This document shows positions 42,304-50,699 of a DNA stretch of 64,000 nucleotides, piece after piece. The stretch covers positions 372,001 to 436,000 of the forward strand of contig NZ_WUMK01000001.1 of NCBI RefSeq assembly GCF_009827055.1. The letters run 5' to 3'. The notes under the pieces were generated by a model, which was not told the DNA's origin, ran no database searches, and was given only the letters and a program-made list of their open reading frames with translations. This DNA is from Shinella kummerowiae. Its GTDB lineage: Bacteria; Pseudomonadota; Alphaproteobacteria; Rhizobiales; Rhizobiaceae. The translations under genes and the position numbers were made by a program. Numbering within the stretch: the stretch's first letter is position 1; every line of letters starts with the position of its first letter.

Positions 42304-43329
42304 TCAGCTTCCCATCTTCTCAAGGGCGGCAAGGTTGGGCAGGTTGAAAATGGACAGATCATCCGTCCCGGCAGGGGCGCTGGTGCGCTCGCCTGCCCTC
42401 AGCTTTGCGGATCGGGCACGTGGATTGATCGCACTCTCTTCGTCGCTGGCCGCCACCATAGGGCGCCCGACTGGTGCGAAGGTTGCGGCCTTGTCGTGAA
42501 CTTCCGGCAGATGGCGCGATCCGGCGGCCTTTCCGGCACGATCCTGGAAGAATTTCTTGACGATGCGGTCTTCGAGCGAATGGAAGCTGACGATGACCAG
42601 GCGACCGCCCGGCTTCAGCGCACGCTCGGCGGCAAACAGCGCCTCGGCGAGTTCGCCGAGTTCGTCATTGACGAAAACGCGCAGCGCCTGGAAGACGCGC
42701 GTCGCCGGATGGATCTTGTCTTTCGCCTTGCGCGGCGTCGTCAACTCGATGAGGTTGGCAAGCTGGCGCGTCGTGGTGAAGGGTTCTTTCTCGCGCGCCT
42801 TCTCGATGGCGCGGGCGATGCGGCCGGCCTGCTTCTCTTCGCCGAGAAAACCGAAGATGCGGATAAGGTCGGAGACCTTTGCACGGTTGACCACGTCGGC
42901 TGCCGAAACGCCTGACGCGGACATGCGCATGTCAAGCGGGCCGTTCTTCTGGAACGAAAAACCGCGCCCGGCCTCGTCGATCTGCATGGAGGAAACGCCG
43001 ATATCGAGCACGACGCCATCGAACCCGCCCGCGGGGGCATGCTCGGCAAGCGCGGAAAACCGCGATTGGATGAGCGTCAGACGCCCACCGGACGCTTCGA
43101 CCAACGCCTGGCCGCCGGCAATGGCATTCGGATCACGGTCGAGCCCGATGACATTTGCGCCTTCGGCGAGGATGGCCGATGTATAGCCGCCCGCGCCAAA
43201 CGTACCGTCGAGAATGACCTGGCCGGGTTTCGGCGCGAGCGCCGCGATGACCTCGGAGAGAAGAACCGGAATGTGACGGACCGGTCCGCCATCGGCATCA
43301 GAAAACCCTCCGCCAAGATCCGCCGTCAT
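42304..43329 (-). CDS. rsmH: 16S rRNA m4C1402 methyltransferase
   Basis: RsmH (MraW) methylates N4 of cytidine 1402 in 16S rRNA. From ATG 43329 it has 341 residues. SAM motifs include [25 protein letters not shown] and [20 protein letters not shown]. The frame stays open upstream through mraZ, but the start at 43329 gives the family N-terminus ([12 protein letters not shown]). It begins 14 bases after mraZ. Confidence 0.96.
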   Translation of the reverse strand: MTADLGGGFSDADGGPVRHIPVLLSEVIAALAPKPGQVILDGTFGAGGYTSAILAEGANVIGLDRDPNAIAGGQALVEASGGRLTLIQSRFSALAEHAPAGGFDGVVLDIGVSSMQIDEAGRGFSFQKNGPLDMRMSASGVSAADVVNRAKVSDLIRIFGFLGEEKQAGRIARAIEKAREKEPFTTTRQLANLIELTTPRKAKDKIHPATRVFQALRVFVNDELGELAEALFAAERALKPGGRLVIVSFHSLEDRIVKKFFQDRAGKAAGSRHLPEVHDKAATFAPVGRPMVAASDEESAINPRARSAKLRAGERTSAPAGTDDLSIFNLPNLAALEKMGS

Positions 43330-43343
43330 TCCGATTCTCCGTC

Positions 43344-43784
43344 TTACCCCGAGCCCAGACCTCGCAACCTGAACTCTTCCCGGGCCGCCGCCTGCGTGGC
43401 TTCGAATGCCTGCGGTGCCCAGAGCTGAAAATGATCCGCCCGACCGACAAAGGTCACGTCCGTGGTGATGCCCGTATAGTCCCGGATGAAATCCGTGACC
43501 GGCAGGCGCCCTTCCGAATCGAGCTTCATGAAGACCCCGCCCCCGTGAATGAGGAGCGACATCCGATTGGCTTTCGGCGAAAACGCATCCTCGCTGGCGA
43601 TCTGGCGCTCGAAACGATCGAGCAGATCCAGTCCACCGACGCTGATCGCCGGAAACAAAAAATCCTGGAAGCAGTACAGCTCCCGGATGTCGCGGTGCGA
43701 CAGGACGGATCGAAAAGCCGAAGGAACGGAAACCCTTCCCTTGGCATCGATCCTGTTCGTCGCATTCGACAGGAAGCGGTTCAT
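43344..43784 (-). CDS. mraZ: Transcriptional regulator MraZ
   Basis: MraZ is the ring-forming repressor of the dcw operon, 146 residues here. It has the two conserved DXXXR-type blocks: [19 protein letters not shown] and [17 protein letters not shown], each forming an AbrB-like half. It is the first protein-coding gene of the cluster. Its long leader contains a four-fold MraZ-box array (43964-43998) that suggests autoregulation. Confidence 0.95.
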   Translation of the reverse strand: MNRFLSNATNRIDAKGRVSVPSAFRSVLSHRDIRELYCFQDFLFPAISVGGLDLLDRFERQIASEDAFSPKANRMSLLIHGGGVFMKLDSEGRLPVTDFIRDYTGITTDVTFVGRADHFQLWAPQAFEATQAAAREEFRLRGLGSG

Positions 43785-44178
43785 GACACGATACAGCCGT
43801 TTCCCCTACCCCGACGCTGTGCATCCGCCCGGGCAAATCCAACACAACACAACGCGCACGAACCAGCCTTGATGCAGCGCGTTCGCGCCACACCGTCCCC
43901 AGCCGGCTTGCCTCAAAGCTTTGCGATGATCGGACGCTCATGCGTCCTCGTGCAGTGTGATTTTGGGATACCATGGGACCATATGGGCGTCAATGGGAAG
44001 AGACCTCATCCCCCGTGTTCAGACCGTCAAATGTTTATAAGGCGTTAAGTTTAACAAAAGGTTAGGAGAGACCTGCCAACGCCTTGTATTTGCAAAGCAT
44101 GAAACACCATCCGCGTGCGTTTCGACGCGCAGCAAGGTATGCGCGAACCTCAAGGAATTCAGCGCATTAGCATGTCAT
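43785..44178. other. Long mraZ leader and promoter region
   Basis: About 400 bases between mraZ and the rnpB terminator. It contains the MraZ-box array (43964-43998) and, at 44025-44070, an AT-rich patch with TTAAGTTTAAC. No credible gene is found inside. Confidence 0.6.
43964..43998 (+). promoter_or_regulatory. MraZ-box array: four TGGGN repeats with 10-bp period
   Basis: TGGGA (43964), TGGGA (43974), TGGGC (43984) and TGGGA (43994) recur exactly every ten bases. MraZ is known in E. coli to bind direct TGGGN repeats separated by five bases in the mra leader. The array lies about 180 bases upstream of mraZ. Here the repeats read 5' to 3' on the plus strand, the opposite strand to mraZ, and four rather than three are present. 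Confidence 0.7.
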
Positions 44179-44208
44179 AAAAAATCGTCTTCCGGAGAGA
44201 GATTTTTT
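44179..44208 (-). terminator. Terminator of rnpB
   Basis: AAAAAATC (44179-44186) pairs with GATTTTTT (44201-44208) around a GTCTTCCGGAGAGA loop that itself can pair. On the minus strand the hairpin ends in a T run directly after the RNase P RNA, separating it from the dcw genes. Confidence 0.6.
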
Positions 44209-44607
44209 GCCAGTTGGCCTGTAAGCCGGGTTCTGTATGGCCCCGGTTTGCACCGGAACGTGGCAGCCATTCATCTGGGACCGGACTTGCGCCCGGCCTC
44301 TTGCAACCCACCCGGATGACCGGCCCGGAAACGGGCTGAAACGCTTGCGCGTTTCGCGTCATCCCTATTCGGTTTTGCTCCCGGTGGGGTTTACCTTGCC
44401 AGCCCTGTTGCCAAGACCGCGGTGGGCTCTTACCCCACCCTTTCACCCTTACCTTCCAAGGAAGGCGGTTTGCTTTCTGTGGCACTTTCCCTGGGGTCGC
44501 CCCCGCCGGACGTTATCCGGCACCGTGTTTCCGTGGAGCCCGGACTTTCCTCACCTTGCGGCCTTTCGACCCTTGCAAAGCGCGGCTGCCCGGCCAACTG
44601 GCAGGCG
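44207..44607 (-). ncRNA. rnpB: RNase P RNA (class A)
   Basis: The catalytic RNA that trims tRNA 5' ends. On the minus strand the conserved P4/CR-I region reads GAGGAAAGTCCGGGCTCC (about 44540-44558), and the 3' region reads ACAGAACCCGGCTTACAGGCC, ending in a P1 partner AACTGG. The 5' and 3' ends pair (CCAGTTGGCC with GGCCAACTGG). The length of about 400 nt fits bacterial class A. The 5' end is estimated. A promoter should lie in or next to the end of the following gene; none is obvious. Confidence 0.92.
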
Positions 44608-44651
44608 CTGACTAGCCGATACCGGACCGAAAGACCAGAGATAAACGTGGC

Positions 44652-45833
44652 TTAACGGAAATGAACCGCAAAATCCGTCGCGTAGTCCGGCTCGTTGAGC
44701 CGGCCGCGAATCACCAGGTCGGCGCCGATGCGGCCGATCTCGTCGGAACTTTTCGCCGCCGCTCCGTTGCCGCCGGTCAAAAGCGCGATGCGATCGCTCT
44801 CGACGAAGCCTGCATAGGGATAGCCGTGCGGCGTATAGGACGTGACGCAGGGGATGGAAATCAGCCGCACCGGATCGAGATCCGGGATGGCGCGCGCCAG
44901 CAGATGCTTGAGATGCACGATCGCCTCCGACCGGCCCTCGCCGCGGAACCAGTCGCGGACAGCCTGCTCTTCCTCGATCTCGACCTCGGTCGGATCGCCG
45001 CCGATCTTGAGATAGGTCTGGCCATCCGGATAGACGATCGGCGGCAGGAAATAGAAATGGTCGGCGGGATCCGCACTCTCGTCGATCCACGACGGCATGT
45101 CGCGATAGGCCTCCGCCTGCGCCGGCGTCAGTTGCGCCAGCACGACGGTGCGCGCCTTTACGACGAGATCAGGTACCTTCGGCAACAACCCCGGCGCCCG
45201 CGAAAAGCCACCGGTCGCGACGAGGACACGTCCTCCGGTGACGGCGTCGCCAGACTTCAGCGTTACCGAAGCGCGGTCCCCCGCATCGGTGACCGAAACC
45301 ACATCATCGAGGATGGAAATGCCGCCAGCTTTTTCCATGCAGACGACCTGCGCGGCGACCAGCTTGCGCGGATCGACATAACCCGCATTCCTCGCTTCGA
45401 AAACGCCCGCCGAGGTTTCCGGCAGGTCGAACCACGGAAAGCGGGCTTTGAGCGCAGCACGGTCGAGCAAGGGTGCATCCAGCGCATAGCGGCCAGCGAC
45501 GGCCTCGACATTGCTAAGAAAGGCGCCGCCCGCCGCACCGGTGATCAGGCAGCCGGTCTCGCCATAGAAGGAAATACCGCTTTCCGCTTCTATGTCGCGG
45601 TAGCGGGCAATCGAGCGGTTGGCGAGCAAGGCCCAGTCCGGATTGCCGTCGATCGTGCGGGTAATGCGGCCGCTGTCGTAGTGGCTGGAAAAGACGCCGT
45701 CATGGGTCTTCCAGTCCGCCGGCTCTCCGCGCCCGACGAGCGCCATGGAGGCGCCCGTTTTTGCCAGGTGGCGCGCCGCCGCCGCCCCCATCATGCCCCT
45801 GCCTACAACGACGAAATCGAAATGCCGATCCAT
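44652..45833 (-). CDS. FAD-dependent amine oxidoreductase (DAO family, sarcosine oxidase-like)
   Basis: A 393-residue flavoprotein. The N-terminal Rossmann motif is VVVGRGMMGAAAARHLAKTG, slightly degenerate GxGxxG (GRGMMG). The FAD-dependent D-amino-acid/sarcosine oxidase fold shows in GGFSRAPGLLP, the Cys in PCVTSYTPHGYPYAG that aligns with the covalent-flavin cysteine of monomeric sarcosine oxidase, and the C-terminal LTGGNGAAAKSSDEIGRIGA motif. It should oxidise a secondary amine or N-methyl amino acid; substrate unknown. Its 3' end is 45 bases from the rnpB 5' end. RBS AGAGGATGAAGC. Confidence 0.86.
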   Translation of the reverse strand: MDRHFDFVVVGRGMMGAAAARHLAKTGASMALVGRGEPADWKTHDGVFSSHYDSGRITRTIDGNPDWALLANRSIARYRDIEAESGISFYGETGCLITGAAGGAFLSNVEAVAGRYALDAPLLDRAALKARFPWFDLPETSAGVFEARNAGYVDPRKLVAAQVVCMEKAGGISILDDVVSVTDAGDRASVTLKSGDAVTGGRVLVATGGFSRAPGLLPKVPDLVVKARTVVLAQLTPAQAEAYRDMPSWIDESADPADHFYFLPPIVYPDGQTYLKIGGDPTEVEIEEEQAVRDWFRGEGRSEAIVHLKHLLARAIPDLDPVRLISIPCVTSYTPHGYPYAGFVESDRIALLTGGNGAAAKSSDEIGRIGADLVIRGRLNEPDYATDFAVHFR

Positions 45834-45912
45834 GCTTCATCCTCTTGCTCTACGGATGGATAGCATGGGCGCGGGCTGATTCCAGCCCGCGAAAAATCGC
45901 GCAGCGACGTGC

Positions 45913-46572
45913 TCAGTCGATGATGCTCTGGACCTTGCCGCAATAGCGCTTGGACACCGGGTTCATGCGCTTGGCGCCATGGCCGGCATTGTATTTCAGG
46001 ATGGTGCCACAGGTCGTGCCGCCGGAAAGGTCATGCGCCATGGCGAGATACTTCATGCCGAACTTGATGTTGGTTTCCGGGTCGTACAGCCCCTTGGCAC
46101 CACCGCGATAGCCCATCATGCGCGCTGTCGCCGGCTTGATCTGCATCAGGCCGATTTCGCCGGCACTGCCGCGGGCCCGCGGATTGAAGTTGCTCTCGAC
46201 GCGAACGACGGCATGCGCGAGATCGACCGGAACGCCGTAGCTCTTGGCATAGGTCTGGATGAGGCTGGAATAGCTTGCCGCCTTCACACCTTCCGTCAGC
46301 GGGTTTTCCGCCTTGGGGTAGCCGGTCGTGCTCTTGAAGGTCTTCAGCTTGCCGACGACGACGCCGTTCTTGTTGACCACGGTCTTGCGCTTGTTGCGCT
46401 TGCTGGAAACCTTGCGGGGCTTTTCCTTGGCGGCAACGTCCTTCTTGGCGGAGGTCTCGAACAGATATCGTTTCTTGGCCGGGCCATTCTTGGCTTCGGC
46501 ATGTGCCATACCGGCGGAAAATACAGACACACAAAGGCAGGCCGCGCTGATGGCAGCAAGAAGTCTTCTCAT
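45913..46572 (-). CDS. SLT-family lytic transglycosylase
   Basis: A secreted 219-residue enzyme with signal peptide (residues 1-26, cleavage after AHA), a lysine-rich linker and an SLT domain. Lytic transglycosylases cut glycan strands to 1,6-anhydromuramyl ends. The catalytic glutamate is in AVVRVESNFNP (Glu126); GLMQIKPATARMMGY and LKYNAGHG complete the core. It faces the amidase gene with a 226-base gap on the same strand, so the two may be linked. Confidence 0.9.
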   Translation of the reverse strand: MRRLLAAISAACLCVSVFSAGMAHAEAKNGPAKKRYLFETSAKKDVAAKEKPRKVSSKRNKRKTVVNKNGVVVGKLKTFKSTTGYPKAENPLTEGVKAASYSSLIQTYAKSYGVPVDLAHAVVRVESNFNPRARGSAGEIGLMQIKPATARMMGYRGGAKGLYDPETNIKFGMKYLAMAHDLSGGTTCGTILKYNAGHGAKRMNPVSKRYCGKVQSIID

Positions 46573-46798
46573 CTAGTTCCAGTCTCCAAAAGGCGCAAAG
46601 GCAGAGCCTTGGGCCGCGGCGGCATCCAGCCGCGCACCCTGCGCTGACGTCTCGATCCATGTTGATTGCGATCAGGCCCTGACCGCATGCTGCGCTGCAA
46701 TGAACGCAGCCGGAAAAGACATGGCCAATCGGGTCAGGATGTGGCGAAGCGGTAAACTTCTGTTACAGACCGTAATATTCCAATATTCGGAAAGGCTG

Positions 46799-47563
46799 TC
46801 AGGCCGCCAAACGCGGCAGCGCGGAAAGCAGCCTGTGCAGGGTGTCTATGGTCGAAAAATCGGCGATGCCATCGACCCGATCCGGCCGGAAATGACGCTG
46901 GAAAGCGGCGACATCCCCTTCCGTTTTTTCCGAATAAAATCCATTGATTTCCGTGCCATAGCCGTAAAGCGACAGCATGGTCTGCAGCGCCTCCACCGGC
47001 TGCCCGGCATCCCCCCGCTGGAAGAAGCGCCCACCGGCAATCGGCGATGGCTCCACCCAGTGCCCGACACCCGCCGCGTGCAGGCGGCTCCATGGGAATT
47101 TTTCTCCCGGATCGACCTTGCGAATCGGGGCCACATCGGAGTGCGCAAGCACCCGCTCCGGGGCGATTTTCCACCTTCTGCCACAATCGAGACACAGTTC
47201 GACGACCGCATTCACCTGTATTTCAGGGAAATCCGGTAGTCCGCCGGGGTGGCCGGCATTGGCGATCTCGATGCCGATCGAGGCCGAGTTGATATCGACT
47301 TCGCCCTTCCAGGCGCTTTTCCCGGCGTGCCAGGCGCGGTCCGCCTCGCGCACGAGTTGCTCGATGCGGCCATCCTCATGCACGAAGTAGTGGCAGGAGA
47401 CCTGGCTTTCTGGCGCACGAAGCCATTTCAGCGCCCCGTCCGCCGTTTCCATGCCGGTATAATGCAGGAGGATGATGTCTGGTTCCCGGCTGCCAGCGCG
47501 CTCGCCAAAATTCGGCGACGGCGCGGCGGTCGCACCGGAATAATCACATGTGAATGCGCTCAT
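46799..47563 (-). CDS. N-acetylmuramoyl-L-alanine amidase with peptidoglycan-binding domain
   Basis: A 254-residue Amidase_2 (AmiD/AmpD-type) enzyme plus PG_binding_1. Zinc-site features are ILLHYTGMETADGAL, CHYFVHEDG, WHAGKSAWKG, NSASIGIEIANAG and LAHSDVAPIRKVDPGEKFPW. The C-terminal peptidoglycan-binding repeat (YGYGTEINGFYSEKTEGDVA) spans about 180-245. No signal peptide is seen, so it may work in the cytoplasm on recycled muropeptides, as AmpD does. It overlaps the TerB-DnaJ gene as ATGA, indicating shared translation. Confidence 0.9.
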   Translation of the reverse strand: MSAFTCDYSGATAAPSPNFGERAGSREPDIILLHYTGMETADGALKWLRAPESQVSCHYFVHEDGRIEQLVREADRAWHAGKSAWKGEVDINSASIGIEIANAGHPGGLPDFPEIQVNAVVELCLDCGRRWKIAPERVLAHSDVAPIRKVDPGEKFPWSRLHAAGVGHWVEPSPIAGGRFFQRGDAGQPVEALQTMLSLYGYGTEINGFYSEKTEGDVAAFQRHFRPDRVDGIADFSTIDTLHRLLSALPRLAA

Positions 47564-48300
47564 GCAGCGCAGCGTTCCTTCTCGATCGCCTCATAGGCAG
47601 CGTTGAGCGCGGCCATGCGGTCGTTCGCAATCTGCTGGAACTCGGCCGGCACGCCACGCGCCACCAGCCTATCAGGATGGTTCTCCGAGGCAAGCACGCG
47701 ATAGCGCTTGCGGATCTCGGTGAAGTCGTCGCTCGGCTTCACGCCGAGCACCTTGTAGGGGTCGCGGCCGCTGACATGGACATGGCGCGCGGTAATCTGC
47801 TCGAAGCGCTCGTCGACCATACCGAAGATTTCCGCGACGCGGCCGAGGAAGGCCATTTCCTTGTCGTGGATCAGCCCGTCCGCCTTGGCGATATGGAACA
47901 GGCCGTCGACAATATCCTCGAGGATCGGGCAGTTCTTCTCGCAGGAGACGCAGAGCGCCATCATCTTTTCGGCATAGGCCTCGTAGCCGGCGACATCCTG
48001 GCGCGCGAGGTTATAGAGCCGCGCGACATTGGCCGCCTGGTTATCCGGGTATTTGAAGATGTCCTTGAAGGCATCGACTTCGGCAGTCGTGACGATGCCG
48101 TCGGCCTTCGCCATCTTGGCCGAAAGCGCGATCATCGCGACGGAAAACGCCACCTGCTTGCGGGTTTCCGGGTCGCCTTCGAACAAGGTGCGCACAGCCT
48201 CAACCACGCCGGACAGCACATTGCTGGCGGCATCGGAGACCATGCCGACGAGACGATCCCACACGGCACTGATGAAGCAACTGGGCGAATTCTGGAACAT
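47560..48300 (-). CDS. TerB-like and DnaJ-domain co-chaperone
   Basis: A 246-residue protein from ATG 48300, joining an N-terminal TerB-like helical domain (VAFSVAMIALSAKMAKADGI through IVDGLFHIAKADGLIHDKEM) with a C-terminal J domain (DPYKVLGVKPSDDFTEIRKR) that carries the HPD motif (ENHPDRLVARG). It resembles DjlA but lacks a clear membrane anchor. J domains stimulate DnaK. The start is not certain: the frame opens far upstream (48684). It is followed immediately by the amidase gene. Confidence 0.85.
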   Translation of the reverse strand: MFQNSPSCFISAVWDRLVGMVSDAASNVLSGVVEAVRTLFEGDPETRKQVAFSVAMIALSAKMAKADGIVTTAEVDAFKDIFKYPDNQAANVARLYNLARQDVAGYEAYAEKMMALCVSCEKNCPILEDIVDGLFHIAKADGLIHDKEMAFLGRVAEIFGMVDERFEQITARHVHVSGRDPYKVLGVKPSDDFTEIRKRYRVLASENHPDRLVARGVPAEFQQIANDRMAALNAAYEAIEKERCAA

Positions 48301-48607
48301 AAGGTGATTTTGATCAGACAATTGCAGGGAAAGCAAGGCATGAAGCCGCCATTTCGCCCCGAATGACAAAATTTTGATGGCCCTCATGAAGTGGCGCCAT
48401 CGAAATATGATGCGATTGAATTTTCGCCTGCCGGGCACAGCAGACAATCCGTCATGGAATGCGGATAAGTTCGCCGCGCCGTTCCCCTTCAGGGGAATTT
48501 GCGCTACGAGCAACACCAGCAAAAGTGCGAAGCGGTTTTGCGTCCGGCGCTGCGGAAACAAAGACCGGAACGCCGACCATCGAGACTGCCGAAACCGAGG
48601 AGGAATT
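48301..48607. other. Divergent promoter region before the phosphofructokinase gene
   Basis: About 307 bases without a gene. It should contain promoters for the TerB-DnaJ/amidase pair (minus) and pfp (plus). The segment 48521-48542 (AAAAGTGCGAAGCGGTTTTGCG) resembles sequences at 10531 and 49839. No other structure seen. Confidence 0.4.
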
Positions 48608-49822
48608 ATGGCCAAGCAGAAAGTCGCAATGCTGACCGCCGGCGGGCTCGCGCCCTGTCTGTCGTCCGCTGTCGGAGGCCTCATCGAGCGTTACAGCGAC
48701 GTCGCCCCGGATATCGAGCTCGTCGCCTATCGCTCCGGCTACCAGGGCCTGCTCCTTGCCGACCGTATCGAAATCACCAGGGACATGCGCGAGAAGGCGC
48801 CCCTCCTCCACCGTTATGGCGGCTCGCCGATCGGCAACAGCCGCGTGAAGCTCACCAACGCGGCCGACTGCGTGAAGCGCGGCCTCGTCAAGGAAGGCGA
48901 AAACCCGCTGCGCGTGGCGGCCGAGCGCCTCGCCAAGGACGGCATCACCATCCTGCACACGATCGGTGGTGACGACACCAACACGACGGCGGCCGACCTC
49001 GCCGCCTATCTCGGTGCCAACGGCTACAACCTCACCGTCGTCGGCCTGCCGAAGACCGTCGACAACGACGTCGTGCCGATCCGCCAGTCGCTCGGCGCCT
49101 GGACGGCCGCCGAAGTCGGCGCCGGTTTCTTCGACCATGTCAGCAACGAGCAGAGTGCCGCGCCGAAAACCCTCGTCGTGCACGAAGTGATGGGCCGCCA
49201 TTGCGGCTGGCTCACCGCCGCCACGGCCCGCGCCTATATCCAGAAGACCAACGGCAACGAATATGTCGATGGCTTCATGATGAACAAGCAGCTGAAGAAC
49301 ATCGACGGTCTCTACCTGCCGGAACTGGACTTCAACCTGGAAAGCGAAGCCGAACGCCTGAAGTCGATCATGGACCGCGCCGGCTTCGTGACACTCTTCG
49401 TCTCGGAAGGCGCCTGCCTCGACGCCATCGTCGCCGACCGGGAAGCTGCTGGCGAAACCGTCAAGCGCGACGCCTTCGGCCATGTGAAGATCGACACAAT
49501 CAATGTCGGCAACTGGTTCTCCAAGCAGTTTGCAACACTGCTTGGCGCCGAACGCGCCATGGTGCAGAAGTCGGGCTACTACGCCCGCTCCGCTCCGGCC
49601 AACCGTGATGACCTGCGCCTTATCCAGAGCATGACCGACCTTGCCGTCGAAAGCGCGCTGAACAAGGTGTCCGGCGTCACCGGCCACGACGAAGGCCAGG
49701 GCGGCAAGCTGCGCACCATCGAGTTCCCGCGCATCAAGGGCGGCAAGCACTTCGACACCTCGGCCAAATGGTTCGGCGACGTCATGGACGTCATCGGCCA
49801 GAAGTGGAAGCCTGCCGCTTAA
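48608..49822 (+). CDS. pfp: Pyrophosphate-dependent 6-phosphofructokinase
   Basis: The 404-residue enzyme phosphorylates fructose-6-phosphate, reversibly, with PPi. Conserved features are MLTAGGLAPCLSSAVGG, the phosphodonor motif TIGGDDTNTTAA (GGDD 120-123 rather than the GGDG of ATP enzymes), GLPKTVDNDVVPIRQSLG (catalytic PKTVDND, 148-154), and HEVMGRHCGWL. The aspartate after GGD is the known mark of PPi specificity. The start at 48608 has AGGAGGAATT before it. Monocistronic by position. Confidence 0.92.
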   Translation: MAKQKVAMLTAGGLAPCLSSAVGGLIERYSDVAPDIELVAYRSGYQGLLLADRIEITRDMREKAPLLHRYGGSPIGNSRVKLTNAADCVKRGLVKEGENPLRVAAERLAKDGITILHTIGGDDTNTTAADLAAYLGANGYNLTVVGLPKTVDNDVVPIRQSLGAWTAAEVGAGFFDHVSNEQSAAPKTLVVHEVMGRHCGWLTAATARAYIQKTNGNEYVDGFMMNKQLKNIDGLYLPELDFNLESEAERLKSIMDRAGFVTLFVSEGACLDAIVADREAAGETVKRDAFGHVKIDTINVGNWFSKQFATLLGAERAMVQKSGYYARSAPANRDDLRLIQSMTDLAVESALNKVSGVTGHDEGQGGKLRTIEFPRIKGGKHFDTSAKWFGDVMDVIGQKWKPAA

Positions 49823-49937
49823 CGCACACCGCGCGATGTGCGTCGCGGTTTTGCGTGACACACGCGAATATCGGGCTTGACGACAAAAAATTGCAATGGC
49901 TTGCTCCCTGGATTGCACTCGATCCGGGGAGTTTTTC

Positions 49938-50567
49938 ATGTCCTTCGAACATTGGCTTGCCTTTGCCGCCGCATCCGCCGTCATGCTCGCCATTCCAGGC
50001 CCGACGATCCTCCTCGTGATCTCCTATGCGCTCGGCCATGGCCGCCGTACGGCGGGCGCGACCGTCGCCGGCGTGGCGCTCGGCGATTTCACGGCCATGA
50101 CCGCCTCGATGCTGGGCCTCGGCGCCCTGCTCGCCACCTCGGCAACGATCTTCACCGTCCTGAAATGGGTGGGGGCCGCCTATCTCATCTGGCTCGGCAT
50201 CAAGCTGTGGCGCGCACCGGTCTCGGCTGGCACAGAAGGCGAGGCCCCGGCGGAGGAAAAATCCTTCCGCATCTTCGCCCACGCCTATGTGGTGACGGCG
50301 CTGAACCCGAAGAGCATCGTCTTCTTCGTCGCCTTCCTGCCGCAGTTCCTCGATCTGTCGCAGCCCATGCTGCCGCAGATGGTGATCTTCGAAATCACCT
50401 TCCTCGTGCTGGCGACGCTGAACGCCTTTTCCTATGCCCTGCTCGCCTCCGCCGCGCGCAAGACGATCCGCAAACCATCCGTCCAGAAGGCCGTCAACCG
50501 CACCGGCGGCACGCTTTTGATCGGCGCCGGATTGCTGACGGCGGGGCTCAAGCGAGCGACCGCCTGA
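49938..50567 (+). CDS. LysE-family amino acid or metabolite exporter
   Basis: A 209-residue inner-membrane protein with about six helices. LysE/RhtB features are the AIPGPTILLVISYALGHGRR segment and the KWVGAAYLIWLGIKLWR segment, plus ALNPKSIVFFVAFLPQFLDL. Efflux of an amino acid is the family role; the substrate is unknown. ATG 49938 follows GGGGAG. It stands alone with about 115 bases before it. Confidence 0.88.
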   Translation: MSFEHWLAFAAASAVMLAIPGPTILLVISYALGHGRRTAGATVAGVALGDFTAMTASMLGLGALLATSATIFTVLKWVGAAYLIWLGIKLWRAPVSAGTEGEAPAEEKSFRIFAHAYVVTALNPKSIVFFVAFLPQFLDLSQPMLPQMVIFEITFLVLATLNAFSYALLASAARKTIRKPSVQKAVNRTGGTLLIGAGLLTAGLKRATA

Positions 50568-50699
50568 CGCATCGCGAGGCCTACGGGTTGCCGCGTCCCG
50601 TCCGATCGGTTAATGACGGGACACGGCCACGGCCGGTTGATTTGCAAAACGCCCGGGCGTTCCAGCGCCCAGCACCCCGGCAAAGCGAGAACGACGACC

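Noticed and set aside
44159-44655. Short open frames inside the RNase P RNA
   Set aside because: The segment is a structured RNA with conserved RNase P sequence.
47560-48684. A 374-residue version of the TerB-DnaJ protein
   Set aside because: The first 128 residues lie in a non-coding divergent region and do not look like protein; the TerB domain begins soon after 48300.
50613-50699. N-terminal extension of the lipoprotein transglycosylase
   Set aside because: The extension would put residues before the signal sequence and lipobox; the ATG at 50700 gives a standard lipoprotein signal.
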